NCBI GenBank assembly: GCA_025642065.1
Contig: JAODUP010000156.1
Span: forward strand, 95,001 to 159,000
Direction of reading: 5' to 3'
Source: Paralvinella palmiformis
Taxonomy: Eukaryota > Annelida > Polychaeta > Terebellida > Alvinellidae
DNA length: 64,000 nt
Within the stretch, counting starts at the first letter, position 1. Each line of letters starts with the position of its first letter. The notes beneath the pieces were generated by a model that saw only the letters and a program-made list of their open reading frames with translations, did not search any database and had not been told where the DNA came from. Shown here one piece after another: positions 32,278-44,400 of this stretch. Position numbers and translations under genes: made by a program.

Positions 32278-34084
32278 TGAGAGATAATTCTCTGATAGTC
32301 CGGTACTGTTTATTAAATATTATATATTTCTACAGTTGCTGGTAGCTCAGATGACCTTGATATCCCTATCAAGAAGTGTCTATTGGATCCTGAGTTAGTT
32401 AAAAGACATGGTCTCTGTAGCGTCAACTCCATCAACTGGGGACGTATACTTGTACAGATTGCCCACTACTTCTATGCATTTTTTCGGGTGATTGGCTGCT
32501 TGTTTTTCAGAAATCTCTTTCATTCTATTACAGTATCATTGTTGTTGTTATTGTTAATGATTAGTATTATGTTGTTGTTGTTATTCTGATTGTTGTTGTT
32601 CTGATTGTTGTTTTGCTGTTGTTTCTGTCGTTGTTGTTATATTGTTGTGGTTGCTGCTATCATTGTAATTGTCTTTGTTATTGCTATTTCAGTTGAGTCC
32701 AGAATGTACCGAGGAGGTGGAGATTGTTGTTCCTACTGGAGCTTGTGGTAACATTACAGGTTAGTGTGTGTGTATGTGTGGAGTGGGGGGGGGCAGGTGA
32801 AAGTAGTGGGTGATGACTGTAGGTGTTGCATCCAAGGAGATTTACATGTAATGATTCATTTATCAACTGTTAGAGACCTAGCCAAGAATGGAGAATTGGA
32901 CATATGAAGAAAAATACAACTTTTCATAAGTTCAGAATTAAGCAGTATAGGTCATGCAGGTTATTAACCATATGTTCTAATATATGCAAGATTACTTATT
33001 ATTAAGGTCAGAAAGAGGCAGCCAGGTGTCTATAGTATGATATGATGGCTAGTTGATTCACTCTTATCAGCCACATCTGTCATTGTCTCCCCTCTACATC
33101 TTGGTGGTATCATTTGGGGGACTTCAATGAATATTTTAATGCTATTGTAGTTATGGGTTATTTAGCATATGCAGTGGATACTTAAGATGTATGTAGCCAC
33201 AGTAGGAGGTTATTGCTACTATAGTCAAATAGCTAGCTCTTATTGGTTACGAGTTTTAATTGATTGAGTGAGTAAATGAGCATCTTGTCGAGTCTTGGCA
33301 CTGGTCACGCTTATGAGGCATGGATGAGAGGTCACTTCCTGGGAAAGATACCACGAACATAGACTCCTTCAGTTGATTCGAACTCACACTTGGAGGTTTC
33401 CAGCATAGCACTCTAACCACTAAGCTATCTGTATTTAATTGGTTATAACCGGGGAAATTGTTGGTGTGGTGCATAAAAAGTGAGTTTTTCAGATGATTGA
33501 GTTGAGTTGTCTCATATAGTCCAAGCCTAGTCACACCTGGAACATATGACTGAGGGGTGACTTCTGAGAGAAACATCCCCTACATACAGCTATGATTGGG
33601 ATTTGAACCAACAACCTGGAGATTTGCAGCACAATGCTATAACCACGGCACTATTAGAGCACCGAGTGGTCAGAGGAAGACCAACATCATAGGAACAGAA
33701 TAAATATTGTATTAATATTTATACATTATTAATTATCATCTGGGTGTAGATATTAAGTTACCAAATAAGAATAATATGCTAGGTGACTCAATTTGATGGT
33801 TGTGTTGTTATCAAATTAGCCATACAAACTATGGCTTAACAACTGACTGATAAAACCTTTAAAATCTCTACCTTTAAATCAATTTACAAGATTTCTGTTG
33901 TCTGTTGTCTGATATAAACATTTTGTATTGATGCTAGCTGGTATTATTGCGAGAAAGATGGGTCTGCCAATCAAACTAGTCAGTGCCGTTAACTCTAATG
34001 ATATTGTTGCAAGAACCTTGACATCTGGTAATTATGTACCAATGACTGAGGTTGTGAACACATTAGCACCAGCTATGAACATAC

Positions 34085-34121
<37 letters not shown>

Positions 34122-34175
34122 ATGATGATGAGCTTTAATAGGTGATATAACAAAATCCTTTTTGTTAATTTAAAG

Positions 34176-34219
<44 letters not shown>

Positions 34220-37205
34220 ACACTTTTGTGCAGAAGCAGTTCTTATTATTTAGGTTCCTTATAATGTTGAAAGAATGATTCATTTGGTGAATGACAGAGA
34301 TTCTACATCTGTGAGGAACTTGATGGAAGAATTTGAAAGGAATGATAAGGTGAAAATTCCCCAGAGTATAGTGTCCAAGGTAAGTTATAATTTGTATGTT
34401 TGGATTGTTGATTTAAACCCAGTGAATATACGAGTTTGGTTCAGTGACTCACTGGTACAAAAAGGTTATTTATTGGTTACCTCGTTTTAAATATTTCATA
34501 ATTATTTTTGTTTACTATAAAGTACGTTTTACTAGCAGGAGTTATTTGATGGTGTTCTGTAGTGATTGCCAAAAATAATTGATCTAAGACCCAGATAGAA
34601 ATGTCGAATGATCTATAGTGTTTACCTGAGAAAGCAACTTTGAACAAGAACCCTTGCATTTTATGGGCAGACTTAAACTTTTCAAGAGACGACACACTCC
34701 TGATTTCTGCCAATCACCTGTTCTACAATGTGGGGAGTGGGTATGCTATTCTAAACGCATAATTGCTATATGACTTGATAATATCCAATTTGTTGATAGG
34801 AAATTTTAGGATGAATTTCTAATGTACAAGAGCTCACACAGATATTTAGGTTCACTGGTATTGATAGACTTGTAAATTGATATTAAAATCTTGAGATGTA
34901 TATACTGTCTCACTGGCAGCTGGTGAAGATTTGGAAGAATTGATGTGATACGATCATCTTTGGTAAAGTATATTCTTCAGCAGAATTCATTGATGCTGTG
35001 ATAGCGTTTAATATTATTATAAGATGTGTCATAAGAAGGTTACATTAGCCGGTACAAGATGAAACAAAGCAATGGACCACTGAACTAAGTACTTTTTTTT
35101 GCGCCAACAATGTTCAGTTATTATTAATGGATTAACAACAACAAGAAAAACTATCCCTATATTTCACCAAGATATTCACTAATATTTAATGTTAGTTATT
35201 TTGCGGATTTGATATAATGTGGTGAAGACAGATTAATAGATTTTATTTACATCTATTTTATCATCATTTATCTTTAAAACACTTTGATTTATCTGTTTTA
35301 ATTGCTTCCAATTTTTTTGAAGCTGTTTGTATCCTACACAATCGAGTTTCCAGCTCGCACTACGTTGTCCCACTTTAAATATTTTACATATTGTAATAAA
35401 TGTCTTTGTTTTAAAATTCTGCTCAGCAGCGAAAGATTTAGATGCTTAGATCGTGTATGTGAAAAAAGATCAAGAGAAAAGGAGTACAAAGATTATTAAT
35501 ATTTACACTGCTGATTTGTATTAACGGCACATAGGCATGAAAACATCTTAATGTCGTAATAAACTAATGTAGGAATCGTATGCTGATAATGGAAACTAAA
35601 TTCAATAATCATTTCATTATTTCAGGGTTGCTTTTTGTTGCACCCATCATTGATATGAATGTTTTGAGAACAATTGCATAATTCATTTTAGACATTCATA
35701 GGCTGAATATGTGAAATAGTTGGCATATTTTGAAATTATGTTTTGTAATAGAGTAGAATATGCCTCATCAGTTCCATCTTGAAACCATTTTAAAACATGT
35801 TTTTACGTTTTAGTTTCACTGCAATTTTTTAACCAGAAAATAATTGTGCCATTTTGTTTCTATAATGACAGACTACATATAACTATTAGGAGGAAATACT
35901 GTCGTAATTATTTACCCGATAGAAAATAAAGTACAATTTTGGTAAAACTTAGTGACTTTAGAAATCAATCTTCAGTCCCTTTAGTTTGTGAGGCCTTAAT
36001 TATATGGTCTAGCTTGTGGTGGTGCAAGAATTTATATCATAGGCTTATGTATACGAGTGCTTTTAGAAGAGTTGATTATTATGAGTCTTCAGCCTCCCCC
36101 CCCCTCCCATCAAGTTACCCCATGGTGCTTTTATTGGGTGCAGCTTATACCTAAATCTGGCAGGAAATGATCAGATAAAGAAGGCTTCATCTGATTTGAT
36201 GTAATGATTAGATTTCAGAAAATTGAGAGGGAGGGAGCACTTTTATCATTCGTCTGATCTACAGCTGGGTGATTTTGATGTCTTTTTATCATCTCAGATG
36301 CAGGTACAATGTTGTATTGTGACCGATGAAGACATAAAGAAGACGATGAGAAGATGCTGGCAAGAGAATGGCTATCTGTTATGTCCACACACCGCCGTCG
36401 CGACTAAATACCATTATGATGATGTTGATAGGTTTGTATTTAAGGAATACGTTATCTCGAAATGACATTTGTTTTTCATTTATAAAATAAATGTGATTGT
36501 GGTTGAAATTTAAAAAAAGATGCTTCTTAGAAACTTGCAGAAGTTATTTTCCTGCTTTGTTTTTGAATTTAGTTAACAGAAAATAATTATGTATTAAAAA
36601 TATTGATAAAGAATGAGGGGAATATAAAGTATACCATTCATGTCACTGAATGTATAATATTTAAACTGATACTAAGAGGCACAAAGGCCACAAAATGTGT
36701 CATCCCACTTATAAGGAAAATAGCTGCAACTCTGTATGTGCTTACTTAACACATATTAGGTCTTTGTCGATTTTTGCACAAACAACATTAATTGTAAAAT
36801 GTATCAAACTCTAAATATTTGTTTAGTAATTATACGTATGCATACCATTTATTAATGCTTACTTTATACTCGTGCAGCGTATCTAAACCTTTAATATGGT
36901 AATTATCCTGTTTTGAGATTTGACTGTTTATGATTGGTTTTGTTTTTCCTCATCTCGTATTTTCGACATAAAGAGGTGACAGTCGGGGCGTTCTTAGAGT
37001 GTGCCTGGCTACAGCATCTGCAGCTAAATTTGAAGAGTCTGTCCGTGCGGCCGGACTTCAGCCTGAAATTAGCCCTAAGGTCACGGCATTGGACTCCATG
37101 CCAACGAGATATCACGACATGGAAAAGGATGATGATTGGGAGCTGACTATAAGAAACAGGCTGGACATGATCCATCACAGGAGACACTCGCTGAATTCGG
37201 CCTAA
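29159..37205 (+). CDS. THNSL2: Threonine synthase-like 2 (PLP-dependent phospho-lyase), 9 coding exons
   Basis: Exons: 29159-29381, 30350-30544, 31830-31982, 32336-32487, 32693-32759, 33938-34086, 34254-34379, 36298-36431, 36998-37205 (stop at 37203-37205). Phases agree at every join; the product is 468 aa against about 484 in human. The N-terminal threonine-synthase domain reads YISTRG and [11 protein letters not shown]. The PLP lysine is K113 in LAFKDL. The substrate-phosphate loop GTSGDTG lies at 140-146, SINWGR is in exon 4, and the PLP-phosphate loop PTGACGN is at 255-261. The C-terminus has [10 protein letters not shown] and ATASAAKF. The family is fold-type II PLP enzymes; animal THNSL2 acts on O-phosphohomoserine or phosphothreonine-like substrates, giving alpha-ketobutyrate rather than making threonine. 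There is no shikimate-kinase-like N-terminus, which argues against THNSL1. The ATG follows an AG acceptor-like TTTTTCAG by four bases, so a noncoding exon upstream is likely. The join of exons 8 and 9 is shorter than human by several residues. Confidence 0.93.
29812..29946 (+). mobile_element. Retroposon 3' end with (ATTG)n tail
   Basis: TTGAAATAAATAAATATTGA followed by repeated ATTG is typical of LINE or SINE 3' ends. THNSL2 intron 1; no coding part visible. Confidence 0.4.
32203..32278. repeat. Compound microsatellite (TG)n(TA)n(GA)n
   Basis: Three adjacent dinucleotide tracts in THNSL2 intron 3, ending 58 bp before exon 4. Confidence 0.95.
33219..33430 (-). mobile_element. SINE family D copy
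   Basis: On the minus strand: A box TAGCTTAGTGG, B box GAGTTCGAATC, body with TCCATGCCTCATAAGC, and a tail region TAAAACTCGTAACCAATAAG ending in GACTATAG. THNSL2 intron 5. Confidence 0.75.
33484..33662 (-). mobile_element. Second tRNA-derived SINE, related to family D
   Basis: On the minus strand the B box is GGTTCAAATCCC, followed by AGAAGTCACCCCTCAGTCAT, which parallels the family D body. It lies directly next to the copy at 33219 in the same orientation. Confidence 0.65.
34085..34210. repeat. Two (TA)n tracts at the THNSL2 exon 6 donor
   Basis: The first TA tract begins within the donor site itself (CAG/GTATATAT) and runs to about 34118. A second lies at 34180-34210, about 45 bp before exon 7. 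Confidence 0.9.
34860..35010. mobile_element. Diverged relative of the old repeat at 21950
   Basis: AAAATCTTGAGATGTATATA, TGGCAGCTGGTGAAGATTTG and CAGCAGAATTCATTGATGCT follow the order seen in the repeat at 21950-22325. THNSL2 intron 7. Confidence 0.3.
35011..36297. other. THNSL2 intron 7, right part
   Basis: AT-rich with a C-run near 36098-36105; no gene or clear repeat seen. Confidence 0.4.
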
Positions 37206-37545
37206 CCTTAACCTTAGACGAAGTCAGTCCACCAGTTCCGATGTACAGGGGCTGAACTTAATTAGTTTACTTAACAGACAGCAACAATGTGCTAAGACAA
37301 ATATTTAATTACTAGTTCCTTCGGGGTTCACAGATTCAAAAGAAAATCGAAGCTAAAGGAAGTGATCCTGAAATGGATCATACACTATTTGTTGGACAAC
37401 CGATCACTTGTATTCATGGCTCGAGTCTTGGACTGAATATTGTGGGTTTTTGTACTGAATAGGCTCTTCGTTGATGATTCTGGTTCCATGTACATGTTAA
37501 AGTGTTTTACACTAGAGATGTGGAACTATTGGTTTATAGTTTTAC

Positions 37546-38346
37546 CAGGGTTGGGTTCCTTCCTGGTAAGAAATGGTTTGTTTTTTTACTGGGAAGAAAT
37601 TGGGAAGAAACCCCAACAGATAGAGTAACCTGATAATCCCAACTGATATGATATTCACCACCTCTACTCCACTGTATAAACAATTCAATAACTAATGACA
37701 TTAGCATACAAATAACAAATCATGTACTAATGTTGGCTAAAAACTGAGGAATACCTCGTCACTTGTTGAAATTTGTGGAAGAGACCTCTGGCTGTCTCCT
37801 ATCGGGCACAACCATTGAGGAATACCAAAGGTGAGACTTTTTTTAAACAGCCTTGCCTTGTGGAATTAACCAATCAATGAGTGGCTTCCAGTGATCCAAG
37901 CGGATGAATCAATTAGCAATTATCTGTCTGCATTGTCAAATGATCCTTTTGATCGCAATAGTAGAGCTTAATGGTGAATTGCAATAATCATCATTAATAT
38001 TAGGTACAATTATGTACAATATGTTGTACAAAACTAATCAGTTTAGTTTCTTCCATTTGTCCCTAGAGATCCTTTTGCAAACCAACAGATATGAGGACTG
38101 TGTACATCCCATTCTAATTTCAACCATAGCATACGTGTATAAATAGCATGAAAAGTATATTATTATATTTAATATTTGTCAAATTTCAAGTGGCAAATCT
38201 AAATCTCGATGATGGTTTTGTACCATTTTTTAGTCTCTTCCATTTCTTTCCAAAATGGAAGGGAAGAAAATATTTCTTCTATACTGAAAACCCTCCAGTT
38301 TTTAACCGCGATTATTATCATACATAGAACGATCGTGCCAACCTTG
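37546..38346. mobile_element. hAT-type MITE with perfect 8-bp target duplication
   Basis: Ends CAGGGTTGGGTTCCTTCC and (right, reverse-complemented) CAAGGTTGGCACGATCG. AGTTTTAC flanks it at 37538-37545 and 38347-38354, an exact octamer as expected for hAT. 801 bp without transposase; internal inverted motifs TTCTTCCATTTC and GGAAGGGAAGAAA. A relative of its right third is at 60657-60893. Confidence 0.88.
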
Positions 38347-38354
38347 AGTTTTAC

Positions 38355-41000
38355 TAGTGTGCAACTTTTTACTACCCTGTAGTAGGTGTACTATTGTTAT
38401 TATCTAGTATTTGTGCCCCTGATCTCTGTAATTATGTGGCTACGTAATGGCACGACATGATGAAATAGCGTTGTCATAACGGGAAGCAGTTGGTGTCACT
38501 AATTAGTTCATGCCAAGGACCAACCAGTTAGTGTGTGTATGTATGTACATTAAAATAGGTCTTAAGAAACTCGTGTTGTTTTTAGCTTGGCTGGTGTTTT
38601 AAGCAAGTTTGACTGTATATACCTGGAGAGAATAGGAGAATTTTGTGATTGATATAAGAAAGGAACTGGTTGAGCAATTTATTAAGTTCCTGTTGAGGAA
38701 ATTGAGCTAAGAAACGTAGTCACTATTTACGGAAATTTAATTGAATAAATAAAAATTATGTTGAATAATTCCAGTTCACTAAGTTCATTATTATACATGA
38801 TGTTCTGTAAATATGGCATAAAAAGTTAAATAAACTTGATTAAAGATGCAACAGTACTGCTTTATTGTTGAGTTGTTAAGATGTCCTTCGGGCCTTTTGT
38901 AACTTCTAAAAATGAAAGATGTCAGAATATCAGATACTGGTATGGCAAAAAGAGTTTCAGGTAAATATTAAGAATATATCTATTATGCAACTATTACTTT
39001 GATGATTTTTAACCATGAAAATTGATTTCTTAATAACATAACTGATTAGTAATAACGTTGCATCTAGTATACCAGCCTACATAAAAAACAGTTGATGCCT
39101 TTGTGTTACTTGTGTTTATGGAGACATAACGTTTTTCTTTTGAATGAAACGAATCTACAAACATCATATTTATTAACTTCCACTGTTTGACCTTTCTGTG
39201 GGTCAATAACAACAAAGACATTCATTCAACAATTATTATATCAATTAACAATTATGTAGAAAGGGCAAACATAGCCATTCCCATGTCATTCGTAAATTTT
39301 GGTGACAGAAGTAGAGATCTACACAATTCAGGTGAACGTGAAGTACCATCTGAACAAAAGGCAAGAATTGTACACATTTCGCGCCGAAAGGGCACTGCAT
39401 GTGTATGTGTGCGTGCGTTCACATCAGTATATATCTTTAATTCCACTGATTTGTATCACTGCCTGTATGTTCATAAAATTGGTTGTCTTTGTAACGTAGG
39501 TTGTGTTTCTGTAATGTCGTTTCTGCATTTGTAGTTTTTAAAGGTAATAATGTCTCGCATATTAATCTCTTAAAGTTCCCCCCTCAACCTGTGTGACTAG
39601 TACTGAAGCTCAAAATAAATTTGCACACACACACACACAAATATACCAAAACAATAGACTAGTTACTGCTTAATCCATGGACACCCGTGAACCAAAGACA
39701 CTTCACTTTTAGTTACTGGGAAGACCACAGAGAAGTCATATATCAAGCGTTCTGCACAACACCAAAATAGACCACCACTATTGTCATCATACTATGTAGC
39801 CGCATACTTAGAATGTGAATAATAACATTAGGGGGGGCGTGAGAGACAATGACATGATTACAGATCGAGTGAATAATTTAAGTCTTCCCTGCTGGTTATG
39901 TAAGCCCAGAATCACAGACTTCTGATATCACATTAAACAAAATACACTGTGCAGATAAAATATCTAGATGATGACATTTTGTCTTCAGCAACCAATATAC
40001 AAAATAGCTCTGCTGTGTAACACACCGACACAAACATAGAAAACAAATATAACTTGTGTACATAAACAGACATTATATTACTTAGCATGACGGTAAATCA
40101 ACCAGACATGGATACGTCTATAATTTAAAAAACACAACAATCGGGTTACACGAGAGCACCCTTATGCATAAAATATTTGCGGTGACTAAAATATTATAAA
40201 AATTACACAGCTATAAATAATTTGGATGGATTTCACTGTACAATTTATTGGTCAGTTTCAGGGGATTTAGCTGTTATTTCAGCCATAAATTTGATAAAAG
40301 GTTTGCAGTCAACTCTCAAAAGTAACATGTGCTCTCTATCACAAAAAAAATCTGCATAAAATTTATTTATGTATCCCTGAATGCTGTCGATAGATTGCAT
40401 GCTTTGAACCAATAATCTACATTTAAATGAATACCTTATACATAAAACTAAAACAACACCAATGATTGCGTTAACAAAATAAATCAATATAACAAACTGA
40501 ATGATTAACATGAACAAAATTTGTCTTTTTAATAATTATGTGAATCGAGAAAATGGAATGTCATAATCTGATTATGAGCCACAGCCTCCAGTTTACAATT
40601 AGGCAACCGAAAAGAAATTTCAATGACTGAAAATATAAACTGTGGATGGGTTAATGACAACCTTGACTATACTGGATATACAGTCTGACCAGCTTTGGGA
40701 CCTGGCTGAAAGTTGGTATTGTGGTGGGATGGCATTAGACTGGGTGAGGTATATTCTGCTGATAGTCTTGGGGATGGTTAATTACACATGGCTTTTGATC
40801 CTTTGTTAACCTCAACTATCACTTTATTTAATCTATCACCAATCGCACGATCAATCAATTCACTTGTCAATCAATTCACCGATTACCAGAAACAATTCAC
40901 AGTCAGTGGGTGGTGGTAACAGTGTTTTTTTATATAGCAATGTGCTTTTTTCTTCTTCATAAGTTAGTTGTTGACAGTCTGATTTCTGGCATTTCCATGC
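38355..41000. other. Convergent intergenic region between THNSL2 and INPP5E
   Basis: Contains the possible 3' ends of both genes. A plus-strand frame at 39187-39534 (115 codons) and a minus-strand frame at 40245-40517 match no family I know and have no splice or codon support. Confidence 0.4.
38744..38753 (+). terminator. Candidate THNSL2 polyadenylation signal
   Basis: Two overlapping AATAAA hexamers lie about 1.5 kb past the THNSL2 stop, with another at 38829-38834. I noticed no AATAAA closer to the stop. If used, the hAT element at 37546-38346 would lie inside the 3' UTR. Confidence 0.25.
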
Positions 41001-41006
41001 TTTATT
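41001..41006 (-). terminator. Candidate INPP5E polyadenylation signal
   Basis: AATAAA on the minus strand about 460 nt beyond the INPP5E stop; a second lies at 40823-40828. Confidence 0.35.
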
Positions 41007-41462
41007 TTAATGATGGAAGTTGAACCTGATGAACACATATTCACCATAAACCACAAACATAACCAACGGTTTTTGACTGTTTATGCGCCGACTATGCATT
41101 TTAGGTTCATCCTGATGGGTAATAATGGAAAAACGCAGATGGAAATATTTTTAATGGTTCTTTAGAAAAAGATTTTTAACATCTGTAGGCTCCACTGTTG
41201 TATTATAAAAGCCATCAGAGTACATCACTGGAAATGTACATTTTGACAAAAGTAATTGAACTGGCAACAATCAGTCTGTCTATGCAAAACATCAAATGTT
41301 TACTTCTCTCGCGTCTCATAATAAGAATCTTGATGATGTAACGTAGGCACGCAGAAGCTATAAAATGCGAGGTTGAAAAGAAGTCATTTACAGGAATAAT
41401 CCAGATTGGATGGATAGCAAACACTTTCAGCTGCCCGATTTCGTGCAAGCAGGTGGCTCCAT

Positions 41463-44400
41463 CTATTGAATGTTGCACACACTGCTGTTCTGCTGCATCC
41501 CCGGAGAGACATCTCTTGAAAAGGCTCTTCTTCTCATCCCTGTTGTGAATGTAATATAAGATCAAATATCTATCTATAAGATGCAAATCATCCGACGTTA
41601 TATTTTTGTTTGAAGATTCTGTAAAATTCCTTTAATATTTACAAATATATCATCAGTAACTCACTTAGTAATATTATAATTTGACCTAAAATGAATAACA
41701 TGCTGAAGAAACAGAGGTCAAAATCGACAGCTTCCAGCAAACAATGATAGAGCTACTGGTTCATAATAATGAGTAAAATAGGCAAAAAAACAAAACAAAA
41801 CAATACAAACTATAAAATGACAGAATGTTAAATATCTGCTCAACATAAGTAAAATAAAACATTAAATTGTTAGCGAAATAAAGAAACAAATAAACCTCTG
41901 AAATTGGCCCTAAATAAATCCCTATTCTTCCTAACTTACCTTCTAACCAGACTTCTTTATCAAACTGAGCCACTGAGAGAGGGATGCTGTAAAATAGAAA
42001 AGAAAGTTTTATCAACAAATTTTAAATGACCAACGATCACACTTCCTAGCTGTTGGTATACTGATTGATCATAACACAACAGGTCAATGACTTAGAACTG
42101 TCACGTGTTTGCTCATTTATTCTGCGACGTTTTGTTTTATTTACAACGTGTACCTATGTTATGTGCGCTATTATTATTATTATTTAGCTTCATCAGTTTC
42201 TAAACATCCCTACACTAAAATAATAGTTGTAACCGAATAGAGCCTATCAACGAGATACACTCTATTATAAAACCTGTGAATACGATAAAATGGTTATACT
42301 GATACCCGAGGAGACATGAACGCACAAATTAAGACGCCACCGAACAGAAACACCGAGTTAGAAACAAAACCCTTTCCAAAGTGCCTCTACGGCCTATTTA
42401 AAGTGGGTAAGAGCGTAGGACTTTCTTACTCATGGTCAGGCTGTGCGGGAGGTCGGAGGTTCGAATCCCGGTCTATATTTACAGACCATATGCATCTCCC
42501 TCATTTGAGGTAGCCAAGCCACGTAAAATAACTGCCATTTCAGCCGTTGTTAAAGTGCTGAGTTTGACTTTAAACATATCTTACTTGGCCTTCTACCGGA
42601 ACGCATAAAATTATAATAGTGAAGAAGAACATGGTATTGGTTTTTCATGATGTTCTCTACGTTAGATGGTGATTATTTTTGACATATAGATCACCGGTAC
42701 TCGATATAGGGAAACCAAATACTTTAGTAGCTCGAGTACAAATTCTATATACCCTGTTCTGGTTTTGTTTATTCGGGGGAATTCCACCAATTAATACAGA
42801 TAAAATTCAATACGCTTTCATTCAATGATGTGTAAAAATGGAACGATGAAGTATTATTAACGTTAAATTATTTCAGCATCTTATGACAACTTATTTCTTG
42901 TTAGAAGACATCATCCTACTTTCTGGGAGAACTTACTTCGGATCGTAGACTTAAATCTCCCCAGAGGAGTCAGACAATAATGTGACAATGAAAAGGAGAG
43001 GGTTTGTTGGAACAGACCATATTCAGTGCGCGCATGCAGAGAGTAGAATTGGCGTGTTGTGGGCCGATACTGATGGGCATAATACACTTAAAGATGCATC
43101 GATTTAGTGATCAATCCAGATACCAGCTAATAAGGACTAGGATTCGGTTTTGCATATTTTAACAGTTTTATGCATAATATGGAGAAGTACGTTAACAAAA
43201 TGGTTATTTATTAATGCAAGCAGTATTAACTTTTTTTTAAAATATTTTACCATGATTATGATATTTATAAACATTTATCTACAATGTCTAATATGATATA
43301 TATTTACATCAGTGAGCTCCGGTGGCCTAGCGGTTAAGCACCCGGCACTTGGTGCCAACGGTCGCAGGTTCGAACCCCGTAAGAGGTCGAAACTTTTCCA
43401 GGGATTAATTTCTCGGCTCACTACATCATGGGTGGCTGACCACGTTAAATGGCGCTGCCGTCTCCACTGAATTATTTAAAATAAAGGGGGGACGTTAAAA
43501 ACCCCCTGAGGACGTAAAACACTCTGGCAGTGACCACCCTCAGGGTATTTCGGCTCCATCTTTCCGTACTGCTCCCCTGTGAGTGGTGGGGGAGGAGGTT
43601 TCTCCCCGAACAACAAAACCAAACCAAACCATATGTATTTACAAAAACCTAAATTGATTTGTTTGACATTCTTAATCCTTGTGTGTGTGTGTGTGCGTGT
43701 GTGTGTGAAAAGGTTTGAGAAATCTACGTAAATACAGAATTTTAATGATTGCAAATACAGCAAGATACTAATACAGAAACCAGTAACGATGAACAGATAT
43801 GTCAATCATTTCAGGACAGAAAACTTTAATAAGTAACCAAAACTCTACCATTTCACTTTACTAAATCATTTATTCAAAATTCTCCTATCATCTTAAAAAA
43901 CATAAACATCAGCAACATTTCTAAGTAAACCTCCCCTACAGACGTCTTATGCCAGTCATTCTGCACGAGCGGTTTGAGATTGCGGCCCACAATGGTAGTG
44001 TTGCCGACTGCTGCCAGATGTCGCACTCGTTGTTAATATTGTCTATCTGACATTAAAGGGTGGTCATTATTATGTACACACATGCAACGTGTTGTCAGTT
44101 GGATATTGTTCAGTCAAGTTGCCTGGTTTATTGTACCTTGCAGGTATGTTGTTTTCATTCGCTTCGTTTGTCAATGTATTGGGGGTATTTTACGAATGGT
44201 TTTAATATGCATTGTCTCGGTCACACATTGTGGGGTTGGTTTTAATGTATTAATCGGCAGTCTTCAACCTGAAGCCCACATGTGAAAGCTGAATATACCT
44301 ATCGTCTTCTGTGACTATTTTATTGTGTGAGGACTTCGATATTGTTCAGCAGGGCTGCCAGGTTTATTGTTCACTGCAGCAAAGCAGACAGTGGATATCT

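Noticed and set aside
39187..39534. 115-codon plus-strand frame as a gene between THNSL2 and INPP5E
   Set aside because: No domain, no repeat of codon pattern and no splice partners; length is compatible with chance.
43312..43400. A genuine tRNA gene (strong A and B boxes)
   Set aside because: The sequence continues into a repeated body seen at 18696 and 56503, and the head does not fold into a complete canonical tRNA by eye; it is a SINE head.
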